From Amarobacter sp035326025 (GTDB taxonomy: Bacteria > Chloroflexota > Dehalococcoidia > Tepidiformales > Tepidiformaceae): 64,000 nucleotides of DNA. The notes under the pieces are model-generated. The model searched no databases and was not told the DNA's origin. It saw only the letters and a program-made list of their open reading frames with translations. Made by a program: the position numbers and the translations under genes. The stretch is from contig DAOKYT010000003.1 of NCBI GenBank assembly GCA_035326025.1, positions 1 through 64,000 on the forward strand. The letters are read 5' to 3'. Within the stretch, counting starts at the first letter, position 1. Each line of letters begins with the position of its first letter. Of the stretch, positions 25,918 through 34,128 are shown piece by piece.

Positions 25918-26961
25918 ATGCACAGGGTGAAGAGAGCGCTTCACCACATCCACCACGAGAGCGGCCAGATGCTCGTGCTGATGGTCGCCGGCCTGGCGGC
26001 CTTCGTCGCCATCGTCGGGCTCTCGGTGGATGTTGGGCAGATCGTTTTCACACGCACCGACCTTCAGAAGGTGGCCGATGCGGCCGCGTTCGCGGGCGCG
26101 CAGGACCTCCCGAGCTCATCCGCCGCCACCGTGAGCGCGAACACGTACGTCGGCCTCAACGCCGCCAACACCACGGCGGACGTCGCCATTTCGCAGACCT
26201 ACAACGCCAACGACACCATCAGGGTGACGGCCCGGCGCAAGGTCAACTACACGTTCATGCGAGTGCTCGGACTCACGGGGACCGACGTCTCCGCGAGCGC
26301 CACCGTCCGGGTCGGCACCTACAACGGGGGAAGCGGACTCGTTCCCTGGGGCCTTGTCGCGAGCGATAACAGCGACTTTCTCGGGAACGAGTGCTTCGCC
26401 GGTTTCGATGGCGAAATGCCCCTCTTCAACCAGAACACGGTGTGCACCCTGAAGTACGGCGCGGGTGAGAACTCCGGCGGCGACTTCGGCATCGTCGCGC
26501 TCGATGGCACTGGCTCCGATATCTACGAATACGGCATCATCAACGGGTCGACGACGGTCTACGAGGTCGACGACCAGGTGAACCCCCAGACCGGTAACAA
26601 CGTCGGCAAGACGCGCTCCGGCATCGATGGCCGCCTCGCCCGCCCGTTGCCGGAAGACTGCCAAACGCACGACCGCAACGAGATCCTCCACACCGACCAG
26701 GCGACCGGCCTCACCACGATCGCGCCCGGATGCGAGACGCACCCGCGGATCATGATCATTCCCGTGCTGGACCAACTCGAGAACCCGCAGCCATCCACCA
26801 TCGTCGGATTCGCGTTCATGTACCTTCACAGCGTTTCCGGCAACGGCGGTCACACGAAGATCAACGCCGAGTTCGTCTCGTTCACCACCCGCATCCCCGG
26901 CGGCACATACGGCGGACCCGTGGATGGCCAGTCCTCTACCGCCATCATGCTCATCGAATAA
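25918..26961 (+). CDS. TadE/TadG-like pilus assembly or surface protein
   Basis: The protein is 347 aa. A short basic N-terminus (residues 1-17) precedes a membrane helix beginning GQMLVLMVAGLAAFVAIVG (about 17-40), then SVDVGQIVFTRTDLQKVADAAAFAGA, the signature of the TadE/G-like domain (PF13400). The rest (about 130-347) is a secreted beta-rich region with four cysteines and no known domain. Members belong to Flp/Tad pilus systems, but no tad operon is adjacent; a CpaE-like ATPase is 24 kb away. A pair of hairpins closes the transcript. Confidence 0.85.
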   Translation: MHRVKRALHHIHHESGQMLVLMVAGLAAFVAIVGLSVDVGQIVFTRTDLQKVADAAAFAGAQDLPSSSAATVSANTYVGLNAANTTADVAISQTYNANDTIRVTARRKVNYTFMRVLGLTGTDVSASATVRVGTYNGGSGLVPWGLVASDNSDFLGNECFAGFDGEMPLFNQNTVCTLKYGAGENSGGDFGIVALDGTGSDIYEYGIINGSTTVYEVDDQVNPQTGNNVGKTRSGIDGRLARPLPEDCQTHDRNEILHTDQATGLTTIAPGCETHPRIMIIPVLDQLENPQPSTIVGFAFMYLHSVSGNGGHTKINAEFVSFTTRIPGGTYGGPVDGQSSTAIMLIE

Positions 26962-26970
26962 GGCTCCCCC

Positions 26971-26994
26971 GCGCGGGCGCACCCTCGCCCGCGC
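26971..26994 (+). terminator. GC-rich hairpin after TadG-like gene
   Basis: A perfect 9-bp stem GCGCGGGCG / CGCCCGCGC closes a 6-nt loop, 10 bp after the stop codon. There is no U run behind it. Confidence 0.5.
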
Positions 26995-27006
26995 ATTGGC
27001 ACCGGA

Positions 27007-27036
27007 GAGGGCCGGGAACCGCAGCACCCGGCCCTC
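27007..27036 (+). terminator. Intrinsic terminator-like hairpin
   Basis: A 10-bp stem GAGGGCCGGG / CCCGGCCCTC with a 10-nt loop is followed by TTCGTGT. It is the second of two tandem hairpins between the TadG-like gene and pyrG. Confidence 0.65.
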
Positions 27037-27146
27037 TTCGTGTATCACCCGCCCGAAGCCGGCGCGCCCCGTAACACAAATGTTCGTTGACCGGCGCGCC
27101 CCTCTCCCCGTAGCATCGTTGGAGCAACGACGGGTATTCGGAGGCC

Positions 27147-28775
27147 ATGCCAAAGTTCATCTTTGTTACCGGTGGCGTGGTCAGTTCGGTGGGCAAGGGC
27201 ATCACCACCGCCAGCCTCGGCAGAATCCTCAAATCCCGCGGCATCTCCGTCTCCATCCAGAAGCTCGATCCCTACCTCAACGTCGACCCCGGCACCATGT
27301 CGCCCTACCAGCACGGCGAGGTGTTCGTCACCGTCGATGGCGCCGAAACCGACCTCGACCTCGGCCACTACGAACGCTTTATCGACCAGGACCTCACCGC
27401 CTCGTCTTCCATCACCAGCGGCCAGGTCTACCTCTCGGTGCTCGACCGCGAACGCCGCGGCGACTACCTCGGCGGCACCATCCAGCAGGTCCCCCACCTC
27501 ACCAACGAGATCAAGGCCCGCATCTACTCCGTCGCCGAGCAGACGAACTGCGAAGTCCTCATCTGCGAAGTTGGCGGCACCGTGGGCGACATCGAAGGCG
27601 AGACCTTCATCGAGGCCATCCGCCAGATCCGCCACGAACAACCCCGCGATAGCTGCCTCAGCGTCCACGTCTGCTTCCTCCCCTGGGTCGGCGCCACCGG
27701 GGAGCTGAAGACCAAGCCAACCCAGCACTCCGTCCGCGAACTGCGCTCCAAGGGCATCCAGCCCGATGCGATCCTCCTCCGGAGCGACCACCCCGTCCCG
27801 CGCGACATCTCGGAGAAAGTCGCCCTCTTCTGCGATGTCGAACCCCGCGCCGTCATCCCCATGGAAACGGTCGAGACCATCTACGAAGTCCCGCTCCTGC
27901 TCGAAGAGCGGGGCCTCGGCGATTTCGTGATCGATCGCCTCGGCCTGCACGGGGGCCGCGACCTCGAAGAGTGGCGCCAGATGGTGCAGCGCCTCAAGCA
28001 CCCCGCCGGGTCCATCGAGATTGCCGTCGTCGGCAAGTACGTCGCCCTGCACGATGCCTACATGTCGGTGAAGGAATCACTCGCCCACGCCGGCATCGCC
28101 AGCGAAGTGGAAGTCGATATCCGCTGGATCCACGCCGAAGACCTCGAATCGCGCCCGGCCGAGGCCCTCCTCAGCGGTGTCGATGGCATCATCGTTCCGG
28201 GCGGATTCGGCGAACGCGGATGGGAAGGCAAGATTGCCGCCGCGCGCTGGGCGCGGGAGCACCAGGTCCCCTACCTGGGGCTCTGCCTGGGCATGCAGGT
28301 GATGGTCACGGAGTTCGCGCGCGATGTGTGCGGGCTCCAGGGCGCGAACAGCACCGAGTTCGACCCCGAATCGCCCTACCCGGTCATCAGCCTCCTCGAG
28401 GAACAGCAGGGCGTCACGAACAAGGGGGGCACCATGCGCCTCGGGGCCTACCCGTGCCGGCTCATCCCCGGCTCGCTGGCCGCCCGCGCCTATGGCACCG
28501 ACCTGGTGAGCGAACGCCACCGCCACCGCTGGGAGTTCAACAACGCCTACCGGGCCGTTCTCGAACAGGGTGGCCTGCGCATCAGCGGCACCTCGCCCGA
28601 TGGCTCGCTGGTCGAAATCAGCGAGATCGCCGGCCACCCCTTCATGCTGGGCACACAATTCCACCCGGAGCTCCAGAGCCGCCCGAACCGTCCGCACCCA
28701 CTCTTCCGCGAATTCGTCGCCGTGGCCCGGGCCCGCAACCAGGCGCGCACGGGCGAGGCCGTCGCCACCGCCTGA
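27147..28775 (+). CDS. pyrG: CTP synthase
   Basis: Converts UTP to CTP using ATP and glutamine; 542 aa, the full family length. The N-terminal amidoligase starts KFIFVTGGVVSSVGKGIT with its P-loop. The C-terminal class I glutamine amidotransferase carries the nucleophile in YLGLCLGMQ (about residue 380) and the His-Glu pair in QFHPEL (about residue 508). GGAGG lies 4-8 nt before the ATG. A weak hairpin (AGCCTG/CAGGCT, 28775-28793) follows the stop. Confidence 0.97.
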   Translation: MPKFIFVTGGVVSSVGKGITTASLGRILKSRGISVSIQKLDPYLNVDPGTMSPYQHGEVFVTVDGAETDLDLGHYERFIDQDLTASSSITSGQVYLSVLDRERRGDYLGGTIQQVPHLTNEIKARIYSVAEQTNCEVLICEVGGTVGDIEGETFIEAIRQIRHEQPRDSCLSVHVCFLPWVGATGELKTKPTQHSVRELRSKGIQPDAILLRSDHPVPRDISEKVALFCDVEPRAVIPMETVETIYEVPLLLEERGLGDFVIDRLGLHGGRDLEEWRQMVQRLKHPAGSIEIAVVGKYVALHDAYMSVKESLAHAGIASEVEVDIRWIHAEDLESRPAEALLSGVDGIIVPGGFGERGWEGKIAAARWAREHQVPYLGLCLGMQVMVTEFARDVCGLQGANSTEFDPESPYPVISLLEEQQGVTNKGGTMRLGAYPCRLIPGSLAARAYGTDLVSERHRHRWEFNNAYRAVLEQGGLRISGTSPDGSLVEISEIAGHPFMLGTQFHPELQSRPNRPHPLFREFVAVARARNQARTGEAVATA

Positions 28776-28835
28776 GCCTGCCCGGAACAGGCTGGAACGC
28801 TTGTTCTACCGTGGCATGCGTGCCAGAATCCGCGC

Positions 28836-29720
28836 ATGCCACCACCTCCGGCTAAGAACCCGCGGGAATCGCTCTCAGCCGGGCCACTCCGCCATCGCAT
28901 CTACCTGGCGGACTGCCGGTCCATGCCTGAGCTCGCCTCGGGCTCGATTCACCTCGTGGTCACAAGCCCGCCCTACGCGAACCTCAAGCGGTATGTGGAA
29001 GGCACGCCAGGTCAGCTCGGTCACATCGCCGACTACGACGACTTCCTTGAGAACATGGAGCAGGTTCTGCGCGAATGCTTCCGCGTGCTCGTCCCCGGGG
29101 GTCGCGTTTGTGCCGTCATCGGAGATGTCAATGTCGCCCGGAGAGATGCTGGGCGTCACTACGTGCTTCCTCTGAGCGCCGACCTGAAGGTTATTGGCCG
29201 GCGCGTGGGCTTCGATAACCTCCAGGGCATCACCTGGCTCAAGGTCGCTAACATCCGGCTCGAAGCTTCGGGGTCGGCGCGATACCTGGGTAAGCCGAAC
29301 CTGCCCAACGGCATCATCAAGAATGACACCGAGCACATCATCTTCCTCCGCAAGCCAGGCTATCGTTCGCCTTCGGCCGAGATGGAGGCAACGTCCTTCA
29401 TCCCCGACGACGAGTACGCCCGCCTCTTTACGCCAATCTGGTCGGATGTGCCCGGAGCAAGCCTCCGAGATCATCCCGCGCCATTCCCGCTGGAAATCCC
29501 CCGGCGTCTCATCCGCATGTTCAGCTTCGTGGGTGATACAGTTCTCGATCCATTTGCCGGCACCGGAACAACGTCGCTCGCCGCGATGCAACTTGGTCGA
29601 TCTTCGGTCGCCTACGAAGTCGAGCCTTCCTATGTGCCGCTTATCGTGAAGCGCCTCCAGAAGCCAACCCTGGCCGCGGGAGAGGTCGTGTACGAACGCA
29701 GGCAAACGCCAGCGCGATGA
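28836..29720 (+). CDS. Type II DNA methyltransferase, beta class (SPPY)
   Basis: The protein is 294 aa. The catalytic motif IV is TSPPY (residues 43-47) and the AdoMet motif I, DPFAGTGTT, lies at 238-246. This order (IV before I) marks the beta class of N4-cytosine/N6-adenine amino methyltransferases; SPPY is most common in N4-cytosine enzymes. The gene overlaps the downstream endonuclease gene by 4 bp (ATGA), the expected arrangement of a restriction-modification pair. CAGAAT lies 6 nt before the ATG, with no Shine-Dalgarno. Codon use is less GC-biased than in neighbours, which fits lateral transfer. Confidence 0.9.
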   Translation: MPPPPAKNPRESLSAGPLRHRIYLADCRSMPELASGSIHLVVTSPPYANLKRYVEGTPGQLGHIADYDDFLENMEQVLRECFRVLVPGGRVCAVIGDVNVARRDAGRHYVLPLSADLKVIGRRVGFDNLQGITWLKVANIRLEASGSARYLGKPNLPNGIIKNDTEHIIFLRKPGYRSPSAEMEATSFIPDDEYARLFTPIWSDVPGASLRDHPAPFPLEIPRRLIRMFSFVGDTVLDPFAGTGTTSLAAMQLGRSSVAYEVEPSYVPLIVKRLQKPTLAAGEVVYERRQTPAR

Positions 29721-30379
29721 TCTCCGATGAAGCGATCGCGGAGGCAGTCGCGACGTTCTGGTCCGGGCGCATCCAGGGGACTCACACGGCGGTTCACGAC
29801 CGGGCGTTCCTTGAACTCATCGCCGGCGACCTCACCGCGAAGGGATACGCGCCGCACGTGGCACAGGGCATCTCCGACGCCGCCGCACGGATAGGTGGGT
29901 ACTTCCGGGCAAGCAAGTCCTGGGACATCGTTTGCCGTGACGATGAGGGTCGACTGTCCGTCGCCATCGAGTTCAAGTCCCAGGTGGATAGCTATGGGAA
30001 CAATGAGAACAACCGCTATGAGGAAGCGCTCGGTAGCGGCCTCGACGCCCGGGCTCGCTATGGCCACGCCGTGTTACTGGGCTTCGTCCTGGTGCTGTGC
30101 GATGAGGAGGCGACCACTCGCCCCACCACGATGGTTCACGACGAAATTCACCCGGAATTCCGGCGAACTTCCCACGTCGACCGGCGCGCCCTGTTCGCTC
30201 GCCGGCTCACCGAGTTCCGGGTCAATCAGATGCCGTTCTACGATGCCGCCGCTATCCTCCTGGTCTCGCGCGACGGAGCGCATCGCCATTTGGACGATCC
30301 TGCCCTGGACCTTCGGACATTCGCCGACCGCCTGACCCACCGCCTGAACGGCGGCGCGCCGCGCATTACAGCCACATAA
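29717..30379 (+). CDS. Type II restriction endonuclease, XhoI/PaeR7I-like
   Basis: The protein is 220 aa. The region IGGYFRASKSWDIV (about residue 55), then VAIEFKSQ (about 83) and GNNENNRYEEALGSG (about 95) matches what I recall of the XhoI/PaeR7I family (PF04555), where Asp and the Glu-x-Lys of EFKSQ form the PD-(D/E)xK nuclease site. Those enzymes cut CTCGAG. It is translationally coupled to the methyltransferase. CTCGAG is present in the window (for example at 9652), so hosts must rely on methylation rather than site loss. The specificity is inferred, not shown. Confidence 0.8.
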   Translation: MISDEAIAEAVATFWSGRIQGTHTAVHDRAFLELIAGDLTAKGYAPHVAQGISDAAARIGGYFRASKSWDIVCRDDEGRLSVAIEFKSQVDSYGNNENNRYEEALGSGLDARARYGHAVLLGFVLVLCDEEATTRPTTMVHDEIHPEFRRTSHVDRRALFARRLTEFRVNQMPFYDAAAILLVSRDGAHRHLDDPALDLRTFADRLTHRLNGGAPRITAT

Positions 30380-30423
30380 CGAATCCCGTAAAGGCCGCTC
30401 CGGCCGCGCCCCCGCGTGCTATG

Positions 30424-30556
30424 TTGGCGGTGCCGAATCCTTCCTCCCGGGAAGGAACGGGGGACCCAACTCCCTGGGGTGCATCCTTCCATTGAAGGAC
30501 GGCGACTTCCGACGCCGAACCCGTCAGCTAACCCCGTAGGCATTCGGAGGAGACAG
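30424..30556 (+). ncRNA. Cyclic di-AMP riboswitch (ydaO/yuaA class)
   Basis: The conserved blocks of the class appear in order: GGUGCCGAAUCC, AACGGGGGACCCAA, GGGGUGCAUCC, a variable hairpin, CCGAACCCGUCAGCUAACCCCGUAGGCA and GGAGGAGAC. P1 pairs GGUGCC with GGCAUU. Just downstream GAGGAG (30547-30552) can pair with CUCCUC (30564-30569), a possible expression platform, though no U run follows. It sits 65 nt before the GyrI-like gene. In this class c-di-AMP binding normally turns expression off. Confidence 0.92.
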
Positions 30557-30620
30557 CCTCTGCCTCCTCTCGCAATTCGAACCGGCGCGGCCCCGGCCCG
30601 CCACGTTTCAGGAGGTACGC

Positions 30621-31109
30621 ATGCAGTACGCCATCGCTCCATCCACCCGCCTTCCGTCCGTCACCATCGCCCGCGAAGCCGATCTGAACCGGGCCAGCAT
30701 CGCCGAGGCCGCCACGCGTCTCCGCTCGTGGGCGCTCATCCGCGGCGAGCGCATTACCGGGCTTCCCTTTCTCCGCCTCCACGGCAACCTCTCCTGTTCC
30801 GTCCACGTGCCCGTCGATGGCAGGATCCCCCCGCACAACGAGACCGGCATTTCGCCCGCCCGAACTCCGGAAGGGCTTACCGTCACCGTTCGTGTCGTCC
30901 GGTTCGATGAGATCCGCGCCGTGGTGCGGGCGCTTTCGAGCGAAATCGGCCTCGATTGCGGCCTCGCCGGGCCCGTGGAGTTCCACCCCACCGATGCGGA
31001 GTTCCGCCACGGCACACTGGTCTGGCCGGTACACCGGCATCCCGCCGCCCTCGCCGCCACCGTCGCGCTCCCCGGGCAGGGCATCCGCGCCGCGGAGCTC
31101 GCCTCGTGA
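30621..31109 (+). CDS. GyrI-like small-molecule-binding protein under c-di-AMP riboswitch
   Basis: The protein is 162 aa, with a strong AGGAGG before ATG 30621. The beta-alpha pattern with ITGLPFLRLHG (about residue 45) and CSVHVPVDG (about 58), and a second repeat around PVEFHPTDAEF, resembles the GyrI-like/BmrR C-terminal ligand-binding fold (AraC and MerR effector domains); no DNA-binding domain is attached. It is the first gene after a c-di-AMP riboswitch and overlaps the following lipoprotein gene, so both should answer to c-di-AMP. The ligand is unknown. Confidence 0.6.
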   Translation: MQYAIAPSTRLPSVTIAREADLNRASIAEAATRLRSWALIRGERITGLPFLRLHGNLSCSVHVPVDGRIPPHNETGISPARTPEGLTVTVRVVRFDEIRAVVRALSSEIGLDCGLAGPVEFHPTDAEFRHGTLVWPVHRHPAALAATVALPGQGIRAAELAS

Positions 31110-31624
31110 GGCTCGCTTCGGCCGCCCTCGCCGCCATCCTCGCGTTCGCCCTGGTGGGTTGTGGCGACGACGATGATGGCGGCGACGAGGCGACGCCCAC
31201 CACGGGCACGACCGAAACTGCCACAGCGGCGAACGGCACCCCGGGCGGCACCCCTGCCCCTGGCGATACCCCATCCCCGGCCCCACCGGCGGCCACCGTG
31301 ACTCTGACGCCGACCTTTGCCTGCACCGATGCCATCGACTTCTTCGCGGCGCGCGCGAAGCGCGGCGAGGAAGTCACCGTCCAGGGCCGTGTCTTCGGCA
31401 CCACCGTCCGCGGCGAATCGGTCGTCCTCTTCGTGGGCGCGGGCGAGGAAGCCTCACTCCGGCTCGAAGTCGTCATCCCCTCCGCGGGCCGCGCCACGTT
31501 CGCCGTGCCGCCCGAAACCGGGTTCGCGAACCGCGAGGTCTGCGTCAAGGGCACCGTCGATGTCGTCGATGGCATCACCACCATCCAGGCCTCATCGCCC
31601 GATGAGCTCTCGGTGGTCGAATAA
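31106..31624 (+). CDS. Lipoprotein of unknown function, coupled to the GyrI-like gene
   Basis: The protein is 172 aa from GTG 31106, which overlaps the previous stop (GTGA). A signal peptide ends in the lipobox LVGCG (Cys about residue 19), followed by an acidic patch and a Thr/Pro/Gly linker (to about 70). The rest is a small beta-rich domain (about 73-172; VTVQGRVFGTTVRG, REVCVKGTVDVVDG) that looks like an OB-type fold. No catalytic motif is seen. Being behind the c-di-AMP riboswitch hints at a cell-envelope or osmotic role. Confidence 0.75.
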   Translation: MRLASAALAAILAFALVGCGDDDDGGDEATPTTGTTETATAANGTPGGTPAPGDTPSPAPPAATVTLTPTFACTDAIDFFAARAKRGEEVTVQGRVFGTTVRGESVVLFVGAGEEASLRLEVVIPSAGRATFAVPPETGFANREVCVKGTVDVVDGITTIQASSPDELSVVE

Positions 31625-31657
31625 CCGGCGGCCAACCCGCCCGGGGGGTAACACCAG

Positions 31658-32317
31658 ATGGCCATTCGCGTGATCACCATCGCCAGGCAGGTAGGCACCG
31701 GCGGGGAAGATGTCGCCCGCATGATTGCAGGTGCCACCGGCTACCGGCTGCTCGATTACCACCTCATCCAGGAGGCCGCCCGGGAGGCGGGCGTTTCCCC
31801 GGAGACCGTGAGCAACGCCGAACACAAACCCTCCTTCCTCACCCGCATCATCGAGGCGCTCGCGCGTAATCCCGTGACGCCCGCCTCGGGCCAGTGGGGC
31901 GAGCCGGCGAACATCGCCGCCACCCCCCTGCTCACCTCCATGGACTACCGCCAGATCATCCAGCAGGTCATCGAGAACTTCGCCCGCCAGGGCGATGTCG
32001 TCTTCCTCGGCCACGGGGCGCAGTTCGTCCTCAAGGACCGGCCCGAGGTGTTCCGCGTGCTCATCGCCGGGAGCCCCGAAGCCCGCACGCAACGGCTCAT
32101 CGCCGCCATGGCGACGAGCGAGGAGAAGGCCCGCGCGCTCGTGGCCCGCACCGACCGCGAGCGCGTCGAGTACTTCCGCACCTACTACGGCGAGGACTGG
32201 CTCGCCCCCGCCAGCTACGACCTCGCCGTGAACACCGACCGCATCGACCCATCGGCCGCGGCCGCCGTGATCCTCGCGGCGGCGGGCATCCCCCGGCCGC
32301 TGGCCGCCACGACCTGA
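31658..32317 (+). CDS. Cytidylate kinase-like nucleotide kinase
   Basis: The protein is 219 aa. MAIRVITIARQVGTGGEDVARMIA at the N-terminus is the degenerate P-loop of the cytidylate-kinase-like family (PF13189), which lacks the standard GxxxxGKS. DRERVEYFRTYYG (about residue 165) is the C-terminal signature. True cytidylate kinase (Cmk) phosphorylates CMP, but the substrate of this branch is not known. It lies 33 bp after the lipoprotein gene and may be the third gene of the c-di-AMP-controlled message. A strong hairpin follows. Confidence 0.85.
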   Translation: MAIRVITIARQVGTGGEDVARMIAGATGYRLLDYHLIQEAAREAGVSPETVSNAEHKPSFLTRIIEALARNPVTPASGQWGEPANIAATPLLTSMDYRQIIQQVIENFARQGDVVFLGHGAQFVLKDRPEVFRVLIAGSPEARTQRLIAAMATSEEKARALVARTDRERVEYFRTYYGEDWLAPASYDLAVNTDRIDPSAAAAVILAAAGIPRPLAATT

Positions 32318-32335
32318 GCCGGCGCCCCGCCAGTG

Positions 32336-32372
32336 GCGACGAGGGCCCGGGCCCGCACCCGGGCCTCGTCGC
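32336..32372 (+). terminator. Long GC-rich terminator-like hairpin
   Basis: A stem of about 15 bp, pairing GCGACGAGGCCCGGG-type arms (gcgacgagggcccggg with cccgggcctcgtcgc), closes a short loop after the cytidylate-kinase-like gene. No U run follows. Confidence 0.55.
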
Positions 32373-32415
32373 GTCCGGAGACCGGTAGCCCCCGCTACCT
32401 CATACTGGAGCCCGC

Positions 32416-32883
32416 ATGGACTGGTGGCGGATCGTTCACATCCTGAGCATGATCTGGCTTGGCGCCGGCCTGGGCGCCACCTACCCCCTCATCCTCCGCG
32501 CCTGGGCCTCGAAGGATGTGAAGTACCAGATGTACTGCCTCGTCGAGGCCGCGAGCAACGAGACCCGCGTCCTCCTCCCGGGCGCCATGGCCACGGGCAT
32601 CACCGGCTTCTTCTGGGCCGTCGCGGAGGAATACAACTTCGTGAAGGATGGCTGGCTGGGCGCCCTCACCCTCCTCTACATCTTCTTCTACTTCGTCTGC
32701 CTGCCCCTGCTGGGGTTCGGGCTGAGGCGGGCGCGGCTCGCCTCGCTCATCGCCGCCAAGAAGGGCGAAGAGACCGAAGAACTCCGCGCCATCCTCGATG
32801 ACCGCGTCCCCATCGTCTTCGGCACCATCCTGGTCCTCAGCGTGCCCCTCCTCGCCTGGCTCGCCATCTTCAAGCCATTCTGA
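32416..32883 (+). CDS. DUF2269-like four-helix membrane protein
   Basis: The protein is 155 aa with four predicted membrane helices (about 5-27, 52-72, 84-105 and 132-152). The N-terminus MDWWRIVHILSMIWLGAGLG carries the His typical of DUF2269. GGAG lies 7 nt before the ATG. The gene stands alone after a terminator-like hairpin. The function of the family is unknown. Confidence 0.75.
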   Translation: MDWWRIVHILSMIWLGAGLGATYPLILRAWASKDVKYQMYCLVEAASNETRVLLPGAMATGITGFFWAVAEEYNFVKDGWLGALTLLYIFFYFVCLPLLGFGLRRARLASLIAAKKGEETEELRAILDDRVPIVFGTILVLSVPLLAWLAIFKPF

Positions 32884-32959
32884 GACGTGCCCGCGTGGCC
32901 CTCAGCGCACCGTCACCGCGCCTCGCCGCGGCGGCGACGCGCGCAGCGACAGCTGCACG

Positions 32960-33670
32960 CTAAACAGCGACTGCGCTGGCTTCCCGGTCCCCGGCTTCGG
33001 ACTCGCCCTCGGCGCGCTCTTCCCGTGAACGCCACCCCCTCCGCGCCAGCACCCCCACCCGCGGGATCGGCGGCACCAGGAACGGCCCCACGTTCACCAG
33101 GTCGAGCGCGTCGAACCCTGCCTCCGTGAACATCGCCGCCAGCCGCCCCCAGCCGCGCAGGTCCACCTCGCCGCAGCCGGCGCTCAGCAAGCGCGCGTGC
33201 ATCCGGTTCAGCCAGCCGCTCCGCACCGGCGCCACCTCCATCACCAGCGCCGACCCGCCCGGCGCGAGCAGGCGCGCGATCTCCCGCGCGAACGCGTGCG
33301 TGACGTCGTCATCGAAGCGCCGCAGGTAATACAGGCTCGTGATGCAATCGAACGATTCATCCCGGAAGGGCAGTTGTTCGGGCCATCCGATGATCTCCAC
33401 CGGCCCCGGGCCGGCCACCAGGTCCACCGTCACCGGCGGCTCATCGACACGCGCCCTGGCCGCCAACAGGTGCGCATAGGCCGCCGTACCGCAGCCGATA
33501 TCCAGGTACCGCTTGCCCGGCCCGAGCTCGATGAGGTCGATCACGCGCTGCGCCCGCGGGGTGATGAGCGCCATCCCCGTCTGCGAGGCGATCGCCCGCG
33601 CGATCGGCGCCGTGCGCCCGAAGGCCCACTCCTGGCGCGCCTCGATAGCCTGGCGGCGGCGGCGCATCAT
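32960..33670 (-). CDS. Class I SAM-dependent methyltransferase
   Basis: The protein is 236 aa. Motif I is YLDIGCGTAAYAH (about residue 55). The post-motif acidic strand and LPFRDESFDCITSLYYLRRF (about 100) fit the UbiE/Methyltransf_11 branch. APGGSALVMEVAP (about 145) is motif III. The substrate is unknown. The start overlaps the stop of the upstream 142-aa gene by 4 bp (ATGA), so the two are cotranslated. The C-terminus is a charged, probably disordered tail. Confidence 0.88.
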   Translation of the reverse strand: MMRRRRQAIEARQEWAFGRTAPIARAIASQTGMALITPRAQRVIDLIELGPGKRYLDIGCGTAAYAHLLAARARVDEPPVTVDLVAGPGPVEIIGWPEQLPFRDESFDCITSLYYLRRFDDDVTHAFAREIARLLAPGGSALVMEVAPVRSGWLNRMHARLLSAGCGEVDLRGWGRLAAMFTEAGFDALDLVNVGPFLVPPIPRVGVLARRGWRSREERAEGESEAGDREASAVAV

Positions 33671-34095
33671 AGCGCGTACACCATCCGCACCCGCCGCCGC
33701 GCCGCAATCAACGGCTCGAGGGCGGAAACCAGCGCGGCCGCCTGCGCCCCCAGGCGTTCGGCGCCAGCCCTGCGCACGAGCGCGGCCGCCTGCTCATCGG
33801 ATTCCAGCGCGGCCATCACCTTTGCCAGTTCGTCCCGCAGCGGGGCGGGATCCTGCCAGGCCATCTCGAGCTTTTCCACGTCTTCCTGGTCCTCTGCCTC
33901 GGCTTCGTAGAAGGTGGTAAGCGGCCCCATCCGCACCCGGTGCGCATCGTGCAGCCGGTCGGCCAGGGCGATCAGCGGGTGGGTGGCGCCAAACCCGCGC
34001 GATACCGCGAAGGAAAGGAAGCCCACCAGGTCCGAACCCCCGTCCGGCAGTTCGATGCTCCCGCGCTCACCTTCCACCTCAAGCCACAGCCGCAT
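33667..34095 (-). CDS. Hypothetical protein coupled to a methyltransferase
   Basis: The protein is 142 aa from ATG 34095, with a weak purine-rich AGGGGCG directly upstream. The N-terminal part reads MRLWLEVEGERGSIELP and is beta-like; the C-terminal half (about 70-142) is alanine-rich and helical, possibly coiled coil. I recognise no family. The 4-bp overlap with the methyltransferase gene suggests a joint task, perhaps supplying its substrate or partner. Confidence 0.7.
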   Translation of the reverse strand: MRLWLEVEGERGSIELPDGGSDLVGFLSFAVSRGFGATHPLIALADRLHDAHRVRMGPLTTFYEAEAEDQEDVEKLEMAWQDPAPLRDELAKVMAALESDEQAAALVRRAGAERLGAQAAALVSALEPLIAARRRVRMVYAL

Positions 34096-34128
34096 CGCCC
34101 CTGAGGGTACCGCCGCCAGGCCCTCCGG

